Positions 1 to 5,653 of a DNA stretch of 10,114 nt are shown piece after piece. A model generated the notes under the pieces. It was not told the DNA's origin, ran no database searches, and saw only the letters and a program-made list of their open reading frames with translations. The translations under genes were made by a program, and so were the position numbers. Position 1 is the first letter of the stretch. Each line of letters starts with the position of its first letter. The stretch is taken from assembly GCA_045541135.1 (NCBI GenBank), contig JAZQIO010000003.1, positions 1-10,114 on the forward strand, read 5' to 3'. This stretch comes from CAZNKU01 sp045541135. GTDB lineage: Bacteria; Bacillota; Clostridia; Monoglobales; Firm-18.

Positions 1-139
1 TGAGAGGGCATGAAGCGTAAAATAAAACAGTTCGGTGAACTGTTTTATAGCGGAATGTTGTGAAGACGGGTACCGAATGCGTAGCATTGGGTCGTCAAGC
101 GGAAAGGGTGCGAAGCAACCATATCCCCGATGGATCACC
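1..139. repeat. Interspersed hairpin repeat, copy 1 (5' part cut by window start)
   Basis: This is the core of a repeat found three times in the window (also 202-340 and 4179-4317), each core 139 bp and differing at only a few bases. It is made almost wholly of hairpins: a perfect 12-bp stem at 22-33/37-48 with a GGT loop, a long imperfect stem around the ACCGAATGC...GCATTGGGT arms closed by GACG/CGTC, and a short GGGTGC-gaa-GCAACC stem. The core ends in GATGGATCACC and runs straight into the head hairpin of copy 2, so copies 1 and 2 are a tandem duplication with a 201-bp period. It has no coding potential: every frame is interrupted. Its role is unknown. Confidence 0.85.
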
Positions 140-340
140 AACAAAGAGGATGCGATTGCATCCTTTTTTTGTTGGTGTTTTGTATGAAGGGATTCGAACC
201 TTGAGAGGGCATGAAGCGTAAAATAAAACAGTTCGGTGAACTGTTTTATAGCGGAATGTTGTGAAGACGGGTACCGAATGCGTAGCATTGGGTCGTCAAG
301 CGAAAAGGGTGCGAAGCAACCGTATCCCCGATGGATCACC
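140..340. repeat. Interspersed hairpin repeat, copy 2 (complete unit)
   Basis: This complete unit is about 200 bp. It opens with a hairpin whose outer arms CACCAACAAA (136-145) and TTTGTTGGTG (168-177) enclose an inner perfect GGATGC/GCATCC stem with a GATT loop. A short spacer contains GGGATTCGAACC at 189-200, which on the minus strand resembles the T-arm of a tRNA (GGTTCGAATCCC). The 139-bp core follows at 202-340. It differs from copy 1 at about two bases, so the duplication is recent or is being homogenised. A 17-bp-stem terminator abuts its 3' end. The same unit recurs at about 4115-4317. Confidence 0.85.
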
Positions 341-382
341 AAAAATACAGAGTACACAAAAGTGTACTCTGTATTTTTTTTT
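341..382. terminator. Strong intrinsic terminator hairpin, likely bidirectional
   Basis: A perfect 17-bp stem, 341-357 pairing with 362-378, has an AAAA loop and is followed by a continuing T run. The A tract on the 5' side means it could also stop minus-strand transcripts. It directly follows the GATGGATCACC end of repeat copy 2. The stem sequence is unrelated to the hairpins at the other repeat copies. Confidence 0.8.
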
Positions 383-385
383 ATG

Positions 386-411
386 TTGAATTTAAACAAT
401 CATCGTATAAT
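386..411 (+). promoter_or_regulatory. Possible sigma-A promoter for the structured segment
   Basis: TTGAAT at 386-391 and a consensus TATAAT at 406-411 lie just after the terminator and just before the structured stretch at about 418-710. The spacing is only 14 bp, shorter than the usual 16-18, so the -35 assignment is doubtful although the -10 is perfect. Transcription would start at about 418. Confidence 0.3.
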
Positions 412-417
412 CAATAA

Positions 418-710
418 ACACACTTTGCCAACGGAGCAATGCAATGTCGGTAGCTAATTAACCGACCACATCCTGTGGAGGGAAAAGGGAGAGAAATTTG
501 GCGCAGTGGTTGAAAGAGATGAGTAAAGGCGAAAGCCCGAAATCTTTTTCGGTAAGCACAAGAGTAAATATGATTGTTAATCATAGGGTGCAACGCGCCG
601 AAGGTGATAGTCCCTTCAGGGAGTTTATGTCCAACACGAGGAAACAAAAAAGTGGAGTATCGCAGAATATTTCGGGAAATCAAGAAGGTGCGACCAACCC
701 ATCGACCATA
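418..710 (+). ncRNA. Candidate structured RNA or degenerate group II intron domain I fragment
   Basis: No protein is credible here, but the plus strand is dense in stems. These include GTCGGT/ACCGAC (446-451/461-466), CACA/TGTG (467-470/474-477), a GAAA tetraloop on GGC/GCC (528-537), CGAAA/TTTCG (538-542/547-551), ATGATT/AATCAT (570-575/579-584) and TCCC/GGGA (611-614/619-622). A long-range helix, GGCGC (500-504) plus GTTG (509-512) with CAAC (591-594) plus GCGCC (595-599), closes a multi-branch junction. The run around 502-523 (GCA..GGTTGAAAG.GATGAGT) and the later GTTAATCA and TTTATGT...GAGGAAAC recall domain I of bacterial group II introns from memory. No reverse transcriptase or domain V is present, so if this is an intron it is a remnant. 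A stand-alone ncRNA is the alternative. The 3' end is not defined and may run into the convergent AraC gene. Confidence 0.35.
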
Positions 711-714
711 GTTT

Positions 715-1527
715 TCAACCATCACGGAATTGTTTTCTGTATTTAAGAGGTGAGCTTCCATAGTGAGTGCGGAATTCTTTTATAAAATGTGAAACCGTTG
801 AATATCCTAACATGTCGGATATTTCCTGCACAGAAATATCACCGTATTCTAAAAATGAGCATGCCTTACTTAGTCGTATTATATTTCGGTATTCTACAGG
901 AGTCATTCCTATACAACTTTTAAATTGTTTCCTGAAATATACTTCACTGACATTGCATATATCTGCTAATTGTTTGACTGATGGATTTTCTTTAATATGT
1001 TCAGACATGTAATTTAATATGTCTGAAATTCTTTTTGGAATATTTTTTTGCACTGTGTATGAGGCAAGTGTGCATATAATGTTTAAAAGAAGAATTTTTT
1101 TCATTGCAACAGGCTGAACAACATCATATGCTATTGCTTGCTCAAAAAGCATAGCTATGGATTTGTCGGAAGGAGAATGAAAAATTTTGATGCTATTGGA
1201 AAGTGTGATTTGTTCGTCAGACTCGTCAAACAGTAAAAAGTTAATTCCGATGGTGTGTGAATTTTTTTTCTGAGCTTCTGATATATGGAAGGTGTACTCG
1301 CTACCTGTGGGAATGTATACTATATCGCCGCTATTTGCAACATATACATTTTTTTTCTTGTCTGTGTAAGTGACTGTAAATCCGTTGATATAAAGAAAAA
1401 GATCTTGTTTTTTAGGGACGTTAATACACTGAAAGCTTTTGGTGCTATGCCATAGTTGTTTGAGTGCGTTGAGAAATCGCAGGTTAAAATCACGGTTAAT
1501 CAGTTCATTGACTGTATATATTTTCAT
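715..1527 (-). CDS. AraC-family transcriptional regulator
   Basis: This 270-aa protein has an N-terminal cupin-like effector/dimerisation half (residues ~1-160, with a beta-rich stretch of the form GDIVYIPTGSEYTFHI at ~67-82) and a C-terminal AraC DNA-binding domain. The two helix-turn-helix units are at ~183-204 (QLADICNVSEVYFRKQFK) and ~231-253 (ISDMLGYSTVSHFIKEF), and the family-typical PxxYR occurs twice. The start chosen is the ATG at 1527, preceded by AAGAAGGTGAT. An in-frame extension to 1575 is rejected because it lies upstream of the TTGACA/TATACT promoter at 1548-1575. The gene is divergent from the hydrolase/transporter pair, which it probably controls in response to a sugar or derivative. 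Family assignment is firm; effector and target are inferred. Confidence 0.93.
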   Translation of the reverse strand: MKIYTVNELINRDFNLRFLNALKQLWHSTKSFQCINVPKKQDLFLYINGFTVTYTDKKKNVYVANSGDIVYIPTGSEYTFHISEAQKKNSHTIGINFLLFDESDEQITLSNSIKIFHSPSDKSIAMLFEQAIAYDVVQPVAMKKILLLNIICTLASYTVQKNIPKRISDILNYMSEHIKENPSVKQLADICNVSEVYFRKQFKSCIGMTPVEYRNIIRLSKACSFLEYGDISVQEISDMLGYSTVSHFIKEFRTHYGSSPLKYRKQFRDG

Positions 1528-1547
1528 TTTATCACCTTCTTTTAAAA

Positions 1548-1575
1548 AGTATATCATTTTTTTTATATCTGTCAA
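1548..1575 (-). promoter_or_regulatory. Sigma-A promoter of the first AraC gene
   Basis: Read on the minus strand, a perfect TTGACA (1575-1570) is separated by 16 bp from TATACT (1553-1548). Transcription would begin near 1541, about 14 nt before the ATG at 1527, leaving room for the AAGAAGG ribosome binding site. This fixes the start codon of the AraC gene. Confidence 0.8.
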
Positions 1576-1605
1576 TAAAAAGTTTCGGAAAACGATATTT
1601 TTAGA

Positions 1606-1669
1606 TAGTATTTAGTATATTTTTCAGGTATGGTTTATGATAGGATATAGGTATATTAAATGAAGGAGG
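1606..1669 (+). promoter_or_regulatory. Probable regulated promoter region of the hydrolase/transporter operon
   Basis: Upstream of the ATG at 1677 is a good ribosome binding site, AAGGAGG at 1663-1669. The best -10 is TATGAT at 1636-1641, and no acceptable -35 lies 16-18 bp upstream. That pattern is common in promoters needing an activator such as AraC. A short direct repeat TAGTAT-T-TAGTAT at 1606-1618 sits where an activator could bind, but the region is AT-rich and this could be chance. Confidence 0.3.
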
Positions 1670-1676
1670 CTTTGTT

Positions 1677-3125
1677 ATGAAACAAACTGATTGGAAAATA
1701 GTATATACATCTTATGAAGGAATTACGAAAAGAGCGATTAATCTTTTGTCAAAAGAGGCGGGCAAATACATAATTCGTGAAAAGGGAGTATATCGCATTT
1801 ATGTTTTGGCTTGCGAAACAGAAGAAAATAGTAGTATATCAAAAAATGCTTTTTTTGTAAGTTGTTATAATGAAAGTAAAACTATTCAAAAATATGTTGA
1901 ACCGAGCGAAGTGCCGAATGACGGATTTTTAGTAAAGGTTATTGCTAATCCTGGTGATGATGAGGGTAGATTTGTGATACTTACCGCACATACCGAGCAG
2001 GAACTTTTTTATGCTGTAGTAAGCTTTCTTGATGACTATATTCCGAAGTATGCACCAAAGGGCGGCCATAATTCCATGCCTGATCTGATTTTTGATAATC
2101 CTCTGCCGGAGTGCAGTTATACTGAGACTCCCGATTTTAAAATACGAAGCATTTTTACCTGGGGGCATTCAATAAACGATTACAGAAATTATATTGATAA
2201 TATGGCAAGAATGAAGTTTAACGAACTTATTGTATGGAATGATTATATCCCTTTGAATATGCCGGAAATTATAGAATATGCTCATTCTTACGGAATAAAG
2301 TTAATATTAGGATATAGCTGGGGTTGGAGAGAGATAGGTAATAAGACCGCAGAGATTTCAAAAGAAAGCATTGAAAAAGTTAAGGAATTAGCTATCCGTA
2401 ATTACCGTAAATATTATTCTTCTATTGGTTGTGACGGTATTTATTTTCAGTCCTTTACAGAGAGAAAAGAAGAAAGTGTCGGTGGAAAGATGATTGCCGA
2501 GCTTGTTACAGAAATGGTTAATGAGATTTCAACAGAACTTTGGAAAATAAAACCTGATTTGCGTTTGCTTTTTGGAATTCATGCATCATCTGTGAAAAAT
2601 CGTATGGAGGTAATAGCAAAGGTTGATCCGCGTATTGAACTTTATTGGGAGGATTGTGGCGATTTCCCGTACAACTACGAAACAAATATTGAGAGCAGGG
2701 AAAAATACGAGGAAACAATAGAGTTTACAAAGCAAATGTTAAAATTAAGAGATGGAAAAGGCGTGGCACTTGTATTTAAGGGAGTGATGATGCTTGACTG
2801 GACACAATTTACATATCAGTCAGGACCATATATTATGGGAGAAAATTCGCCTATGCTTTCATCTCACGACAAAGGGGTGCGTGCTAATTCGTGGAGAATA
2901 TATTCTGCAGAGTGGATGAAGAACGGCGAATATGCTTACGAAATGCTGAAAACCATAAAAGAAAATAAAATTGAGGATGTAAATATGTGTCTTGCAGGTA
3001 CCTTTGACGGAGGTATGTTTTTTCCTGTTGCGACCTGTGCGCAGATGTATCGCCGTCTTGATGATAATTACGCAGAAACCGTGAAAAAGGTGGCACGCAG
3101 AAACTGTATCAGCTTTGGGGAATAA
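1677..3125 (+). CDS. Cytoplasmic glycoside-hydrolase-like TIM-barrel protein
   Basis: This 482-aa protein has no signal peptide or membrane segment. Residues ~1-145 look like the small alpha/beta N-terminal domain that precedes the barrel in hexosaminidase-like and alpha-glucuronidase-like glycosidases; the stretch RFVILTAHTEQELFYAVVSFLDDYI (first twenty residues at 98-117) matches their usual sheet-helix pattern. From ~155 a barrel begins (IRSIFTWGHSINDYRNYIDNMARMKFN), with strands near 184 (ELIVWND), 207 (IKLILGYSW), 253 (DGIYFQS), 296 (RLLFGIH) and 320 (IELYWED). Acidic residues at strand ends, E262 and E325/D326, are candidate active-site residues only. It is shorter than most GH20, GH67 or GH115 enzymes, and I cannot assign a family. 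The next gene, a transporter, starts 3 nt after its stop. Likely substrate: an imported glycan fragment or glycoside. A non-catalytic role is possible. Confidence 0.7.
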   Translation: MKQTDWKIVYTSYEGITKRAINLLSKEAGKYIIREKGVYRIYVLACETEENSSISKNAFFVSCYNESKTIQKYVEPSEVPNDGFLVKVIANPGDDEGRFVILTAHTEQELFYAVVSFLDDYIPKYAPKGGHNSMPDLIFDNPLPECSYTETPDFKIRSIFTWGHSINDYRNYIDNMARMKFNELIVWNDYIPLNMPEIIEYAHSYGIKLILGYSWGWREIGNKTAEISKESIEKVKELAIRNYRKYYSSIGCDGIYFQSFTERKEESVGGKMIAELVTEMVNEISTELWKIKPDLRLLFGIHASSVKNRMEVIAKVDPRIELYWEDCGDFPYNYETNIESREKYEETIEFTKQMLKLRDGKGVALVFKGVMMLDWTQFTYQSGPYIMGENSPMLSSHDKGVRANSWRIYSAEWMKNGEYAYEMLKTIKENKIEDVNMCLAGTFDGGMFFPVATCAQMYRRLDDNYAETVKKVARRNCISFGE

Positions 3126-3128
3126 GCT

Positions 3129-4025
3129 ATGGGATATTTGTTTTTATTTTTGTCACTTTTGTTTGGGCTTATAAAAGTTTATTGCGGAAAGAAAACCTCG
3201 TATGTGGCAAATTGTTCTATGAATGCAATAATTATAAATACAGTTCGAATGGTAATTTCTTTTTTTATCGGAATTGCTATAGCCTTGATTTCAGGAACAG
3301 AAAGTTTTTTCTTTGAACAACCTGAGGCTGTATTAATAGCATTTATGAGCGGTGCATGTATAGCATGTTTTACAGTGAGTTGGTTACTGTCAGTGAATAA
3401 TTCAGCATATATGCTGGTAGAGGTTTTTGTTATGGGCGGAGTTTTTGTTCCTTTGATTCTTTGCCGGCTTTTTTATGGAGAAACTGTCAGTATATTGCAG
3501 GGGATAGCAGGGATTCTGCTTATAATATCGGTATACTTTATGTGCAGTTACGATAAAATAGAAAAAGGAAAAATGACATTTAAGAATTTTGGGCTTTTGA
3601 TTCTTTGCGCAATATCGAGTGGTATGAGTGATTTTTCTCAAAAGGTGTATGTTAAAGAGTTTGAAAATATCAGCATTATACTTTTTAATATTTATACTTA
3701 CTTGTTTGCGGCAATAATACTGATAGGTATTTATGTTATTTTCAAATTAAAAGAAAAAAATAAACAAGAGTCATCCTATGTCATAGTAAAACCTGTATTT
3801 TATTATGTTTTGATAATGGCAGGTTGTCTTTTCCTTAATTCATATTTTAAAACACTTTCCTCAAAACATTTGGATGCAGTGTTGTTATATCCGTTAAATC
3901 AAGGACTTGCAGTTGTTTTTTCATTTGTAATGTCTGTTGTGCTATTTAAAGAAAAGATGAATTATAGGGGAACAGCTGGTATAATTATTGCGTTGGCATC
4001 AGTGGTTATTATCAATTTTTGCTAA
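3129..4025 (+). CDS. EamA-like drug/metabolite (DMT) superfamily transporter
   Basis: This 298-aa, very hydrophobic protein has about ten transmembrane segments (roughly 2-18, 33-55, 68-88, 95-113, 121-139, 154-172, 180-205, 222-240, 249-272 and 280-297), the classic 5+5 inverted-repeat DMT layout. A charged cytoplasmic stretch lies near 207-215, and the C-terminal FKEKMNYRGTAGIIIALASV matches the conserved end of the EamA fold. It begins 3 nt after the stop of the hydrolase-like gene with only a weak ribosome binding site (GGGGAA), so its translation is probably coupled. It may move the substrate or product of its neighbour across the membrane. Transport direction and substrate are unknown. 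The family call is confident. Confidence 0.88.
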   Translation: MGYLFLFLSLLFGLIKVYCGKKTSYVANCSMNAIIINTVRMVISFFIGIAIALISGTESFFFEQPEAVLIAFMSGACIACFTVSWLLSVNNSAYMLVEVFVMGGVFVPLILCRLFYGETVSILQGIAGILLIISVYFMCSYDKIEKGKMTFKNFGLLILCAISSGMSDFSQKVYVKEFENISIILFNIYTYLFAAIILIGIYVIFKLKEKNKQESSYVIVKPVFYYVLIMAGCLFLNSYFKTLSSKHLDAVLLYPLNQGLAVVFSFVMSVVLFKEKMNYRGTAGIIIALASVVIINFC

Positions 4026-4114
4026 AGTTATATGAAAATTAAAAAATATATGTCATCTAAACTATTCGGATTTTCCAAAACAAAAATATAAAATATCTCT
4101 ATGGTTCTGCTTTC

Positions 4115-4317
4115 CCAACAAAGAGGATGCGAATGCATGCTTTTTTTGTTGGTGTTTTATATAAAGGGATTCGAACCCTGAGAGGGCATGAAGGGTAAAA
4201 TAAAACAGTTCGGTGAACTGTTTTATAGCGGAATGTTGTGAAGACGGGTACCGAATGCGTAGCATTGGGTCGTCAAGCAGAAAGGGTGCGAAGCAACCAT
4301 ATTCCAGATGGATCAAC
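4115..4317. repeat. Interspersed hairpin repeat, copy 3
   Basis: This is a complete unit parallel to 140-340. The head hairpin has outer arms CCAACAAA (4115-4122) and TTTGTTGG (4145-4152), the T-arm-like GGGATTCGAACCC is at 4166-4178, and the 139-bp core spans 4179-4317 with its perfect stem around the GGT loop. Relative to copy 2 the inner stem of the head hairpin has a base change leaving a G-G mismatch (GGATGC against GCATGC), and the core end reads GATGGATCAAC. It fills most of the 478-bp gap between the transporter and the second AraC gene. The head hairpin with its T7 run may serve as the terminator of the transporter operon. I see no gene in 4026-4503. Confidence 0.85.
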
Positions 4318-4320
4318 ACA

Positions 4321-4359
4321 TAAGACTGACTATTTTGACAGAATAGCCAGTCTTATTAT
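4321..4359. terminator. Hairpin terminator following repeat copy 3
   Basis: The arms TAAGACTGACTATT (4321-4334) and AATAGCCAGTCTTA (4342-4355) pair with one A-C mismatch and are followed by a T-rich run. It sits a few bases after the end of repeat copy 3, as the 341-378 hairpin does after copy 2, but the two hairpins share no sequence. It could also help end the minus-strand AraC transcript, although that gene stops about 150 bp away. Confidence 0.6.
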
Positions 4360-4503
4360 TTTCTTAAAATATCCCTTAAACTAAACAAATTAACTTATTT
4401 TCGTTTTGTAAACTTTCATCAATACTGTTTATTTATGCCATTGCTGAGGATATTTTTTTATTTGTGATTAATCGAACAATAATTAGTACAGAGTTTCTTC
4501 GGA

Positions 4504-5355
4504 TTATATACCTAAATGAGTTTTTGAGTTTCTATATTTTTTAGGTGTAATTCCTGTATTTGCTCGGAACATTTTAATAAAATAAGCTGATGTGCAAAAT
4601 CCTGTAAGACGGGATATTTCTTCAATATCATGCTTTGTGGTTATAAGAAGGTTTTTTGCAATTCTAAGTCTGTAATATGTCAGGTACTGATGCAGGGTTA
4701 TGCCTGTTTCTTGCTTTATTATGCGACTTAAGTGGTATGGATGATAATTGAATCTATCTGCAATTTCTTGGTTGTTTAGTGAAGGTGTGGCATAGTTTTC
4801 GTGTATGTACGACAAAACCTGTTCACACAGTGAAGAATGAGTATTATCATCATTTGAAATTTGATGTAGAATTTCTAAAAGGCAGAGCTTTAAATATGCA
4901 GATGATTGCTCTCGATAAAATGTTGGCTTTTTTAAAAAATTATCGCAACAATTGCTAATTGTAGATTTTAATTGCGGAATGTATTTTGCAATAGGAGTAT
5001 TTAATTCTTCCGGCAATTCATAACTTGGAGATAAATCGGGAAGAAAGGTTTCTTCAGTTGCGGTTCTTAATGAATCCGAAATATGAGAAAAATCATTTAC
5101 TAAGTCAAAATCCAAAACTAAAATTTTAAAATTATTATCCTCCGTAAAGATAAAACGGTATTTTGTTTTTGGTGGTAAGTACAATATGAAATTATTGGAA
5201 AAATCATATCTTTCACCATTGGCAATAATGTACCCGGAAGCGCTTTCTATAAAAAAACACCTGCAATCATAACATATGTTAAAACCCTTTGCTTTGTCGT
5301 ATGTGTAGTGTATACTGGCATACCGTATATGAGGATTGATTTCGGATATTTTCAT
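4504..5355 (-). CDS. AraC-family transcriptional regulator
   Basis: This 283-aa protein has an N-terminal cupin-like sensor half (about 1-160, with the YIIANGERYDF...FILYLPPKTKYRF pattern at ~42-68) and a C-terminal AraC domain. Helix-turn-helix 1 is at ~195-215 (EIADRFNYHPYHLSRIIKQ) and helix-turn-helix 2 at ~244-264 (ISRLTGFCTSAYFIKMFR), followed by GITPKKYR. The start is placed at the ATG at 5355, preceded by AGAGGTGG. A GTG three codons upstream overlaps this ribosome binding site and is less likely. It is divergent from the Fe-S protein operon and is the obvious candidate for its regulator. It is clearly different in sequence from the AraC protein at 715-1527, so the two are not a recent duplication. 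Effector unknown. Confidence 0.93.
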   Translation of the reverse strand: MKISEINPHIRYASIHYTYDKAKGFNICYDCRCFFIESASGYIIANGERYDFSNNFILYLPPKTKYRFIFTEDNNFKILVLDFDLVNDFSHISDSLRTATEETFLPDLSPSYELPEELNTPIAKYIPQLKSTISNCCDNFLKKPTFYREQSSAYLKLCLLEILHQISNDDNTHSSLCEQVLSYIHENYATPSLNNQEIADRFNYHPYHLSRIIKQETGITLHQYLTYYRLRIAKNLLITTKHDIEEISRLTGFCTSAYFIKMFRANTGITPKKYRNSKTHLGI

Positions 5356-5403
5356 AAACTCCACCTCTTTGTTTTGTTATATTTTTTGTTGGTTTATTTA
5401 TAC

Positions 5404-5432
5404 ATTTTATCATGGAAATTTGGTATAGTCAA
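5404..5432 (-). promoter_or_regulatory. Sigma-A promoter of the second AraC gene
   Basis: Read on the minus strand, TTGACT (5432-5427) and TAAAAT (5409-5404) are separated by 17 bp, about 50 nt upstream of the ATG at 5355. The same 100-bp region must hold the plus-strand promoter for the divergent operon, so the two promoters probably overlap. The plus-strand -10 candidates (TATAGT at 5424-5429, TATAAA at 5434-5439) lack good -35 boxes. Confidence 0.65.
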
Positions 5433-5451
5433 GTATAAAGGAAGGTACGTC

Positions 5452-5605
5452 ATGAAATATTCTGTAGGATATCAAACGTTTAGTGATGATAGCTTTGTAG
5501 ATGAATTTGTAAAATATAAAGATTCTATATCAGAAATTTTTTTCTTGGGGTGATTTTCCAAATGTAAGAAATAGTCAGTCGATAGCTTTTTTTGAAAAAA
5601 TGTGA
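5452..5605 (+). pseudogene. Frameshifted N-terminal remnant of a U32-peptidase-like or related gene
   Basis: A good ribosome binding site (AAGGAAGG, ~5439-5446) precedes an ATG at 5452 that opens a 33-aa reading frame (MKYSVGYQTFSDDSFVDEFV..., ending EIFFLG) with a stop at 5551. The reading continues sensibly one frame over from 5546 as WGDFPNVRNSQSIAFFEKM until a stop at 5603. The shift falls at a seven-T run (5537-5543), and nothing of the protein follows. From memory, the start (MKxSVGYQ...ISEVYFxWGDFPxGRN) resembles a family of anaerobe proteins related to U32 peptidases, normally several hundred residues long. The likely reading is that the first gene of the operon was lost, leaving its promoter and ribosome binding site upstream of the Fe-S genes. 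Alternatively it encodes a 33-aa leader peptide. Family identity is tentative; the broken frame is seen directly. Confidence 0.55.
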
Positions 5606-5653
5606 AACGGTTGGCCTTTTACGTAGCAATTAAAAAACTTAAGGAGGATATAT

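Noticed and set aside
189..200. A tRNA gene on the minus strand suggested by GGTTCGAATCCC
   Set aside because: Only the T-arm motif is present; no acceptor stem, anticodon arm or D-arm can be formed in the flanking sequence of either copy.
1..340. A CRISPR array, because of the repeated units
   Set aside because: The period is 201 bp with a 139-bp repeated core and no short unique spacers; no cas genes are in the window.
411..761. A minus-strand open frame of 116 codons across the structured region
   Set aside because: It has no convincing ribosome binding site, no protein-like pattern, overlaps the end of the AraC gene on the same strand in another frame, and runs through plus-strand RNA-like stems.
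1606..1618. TAGTAT direct repeat as an AraC operator
   Set aside because: The 7-bp spacing is not that of typical AraC half-sites (about one or two helical turns), and the surrounding DNA is AT-rich enough for this to be chance; kept only as a remark in the promoter entry.
4062..4319. A minus-strand open frame across repeat copy 3
   Set aside because: It is an accident of the hairpin repeat; the other copies carry stops in the equivalent frame and no ribosome binding site is present.
784..5613. A near-identical 17-mer, AAAATGTGAAAC[C/G]GTTG, at 784-800 (inside the first AraC gene) and 5597-5613 (end of the gene remnant)
   Set aside because: One mismatch in 17 bases is roughly expected by chance in AT-rich DNA of this length. 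The minus-strand reading PTVSHFFKK does resemble the AraC STVSHFIKE, but the similarity does not extend in either direction.
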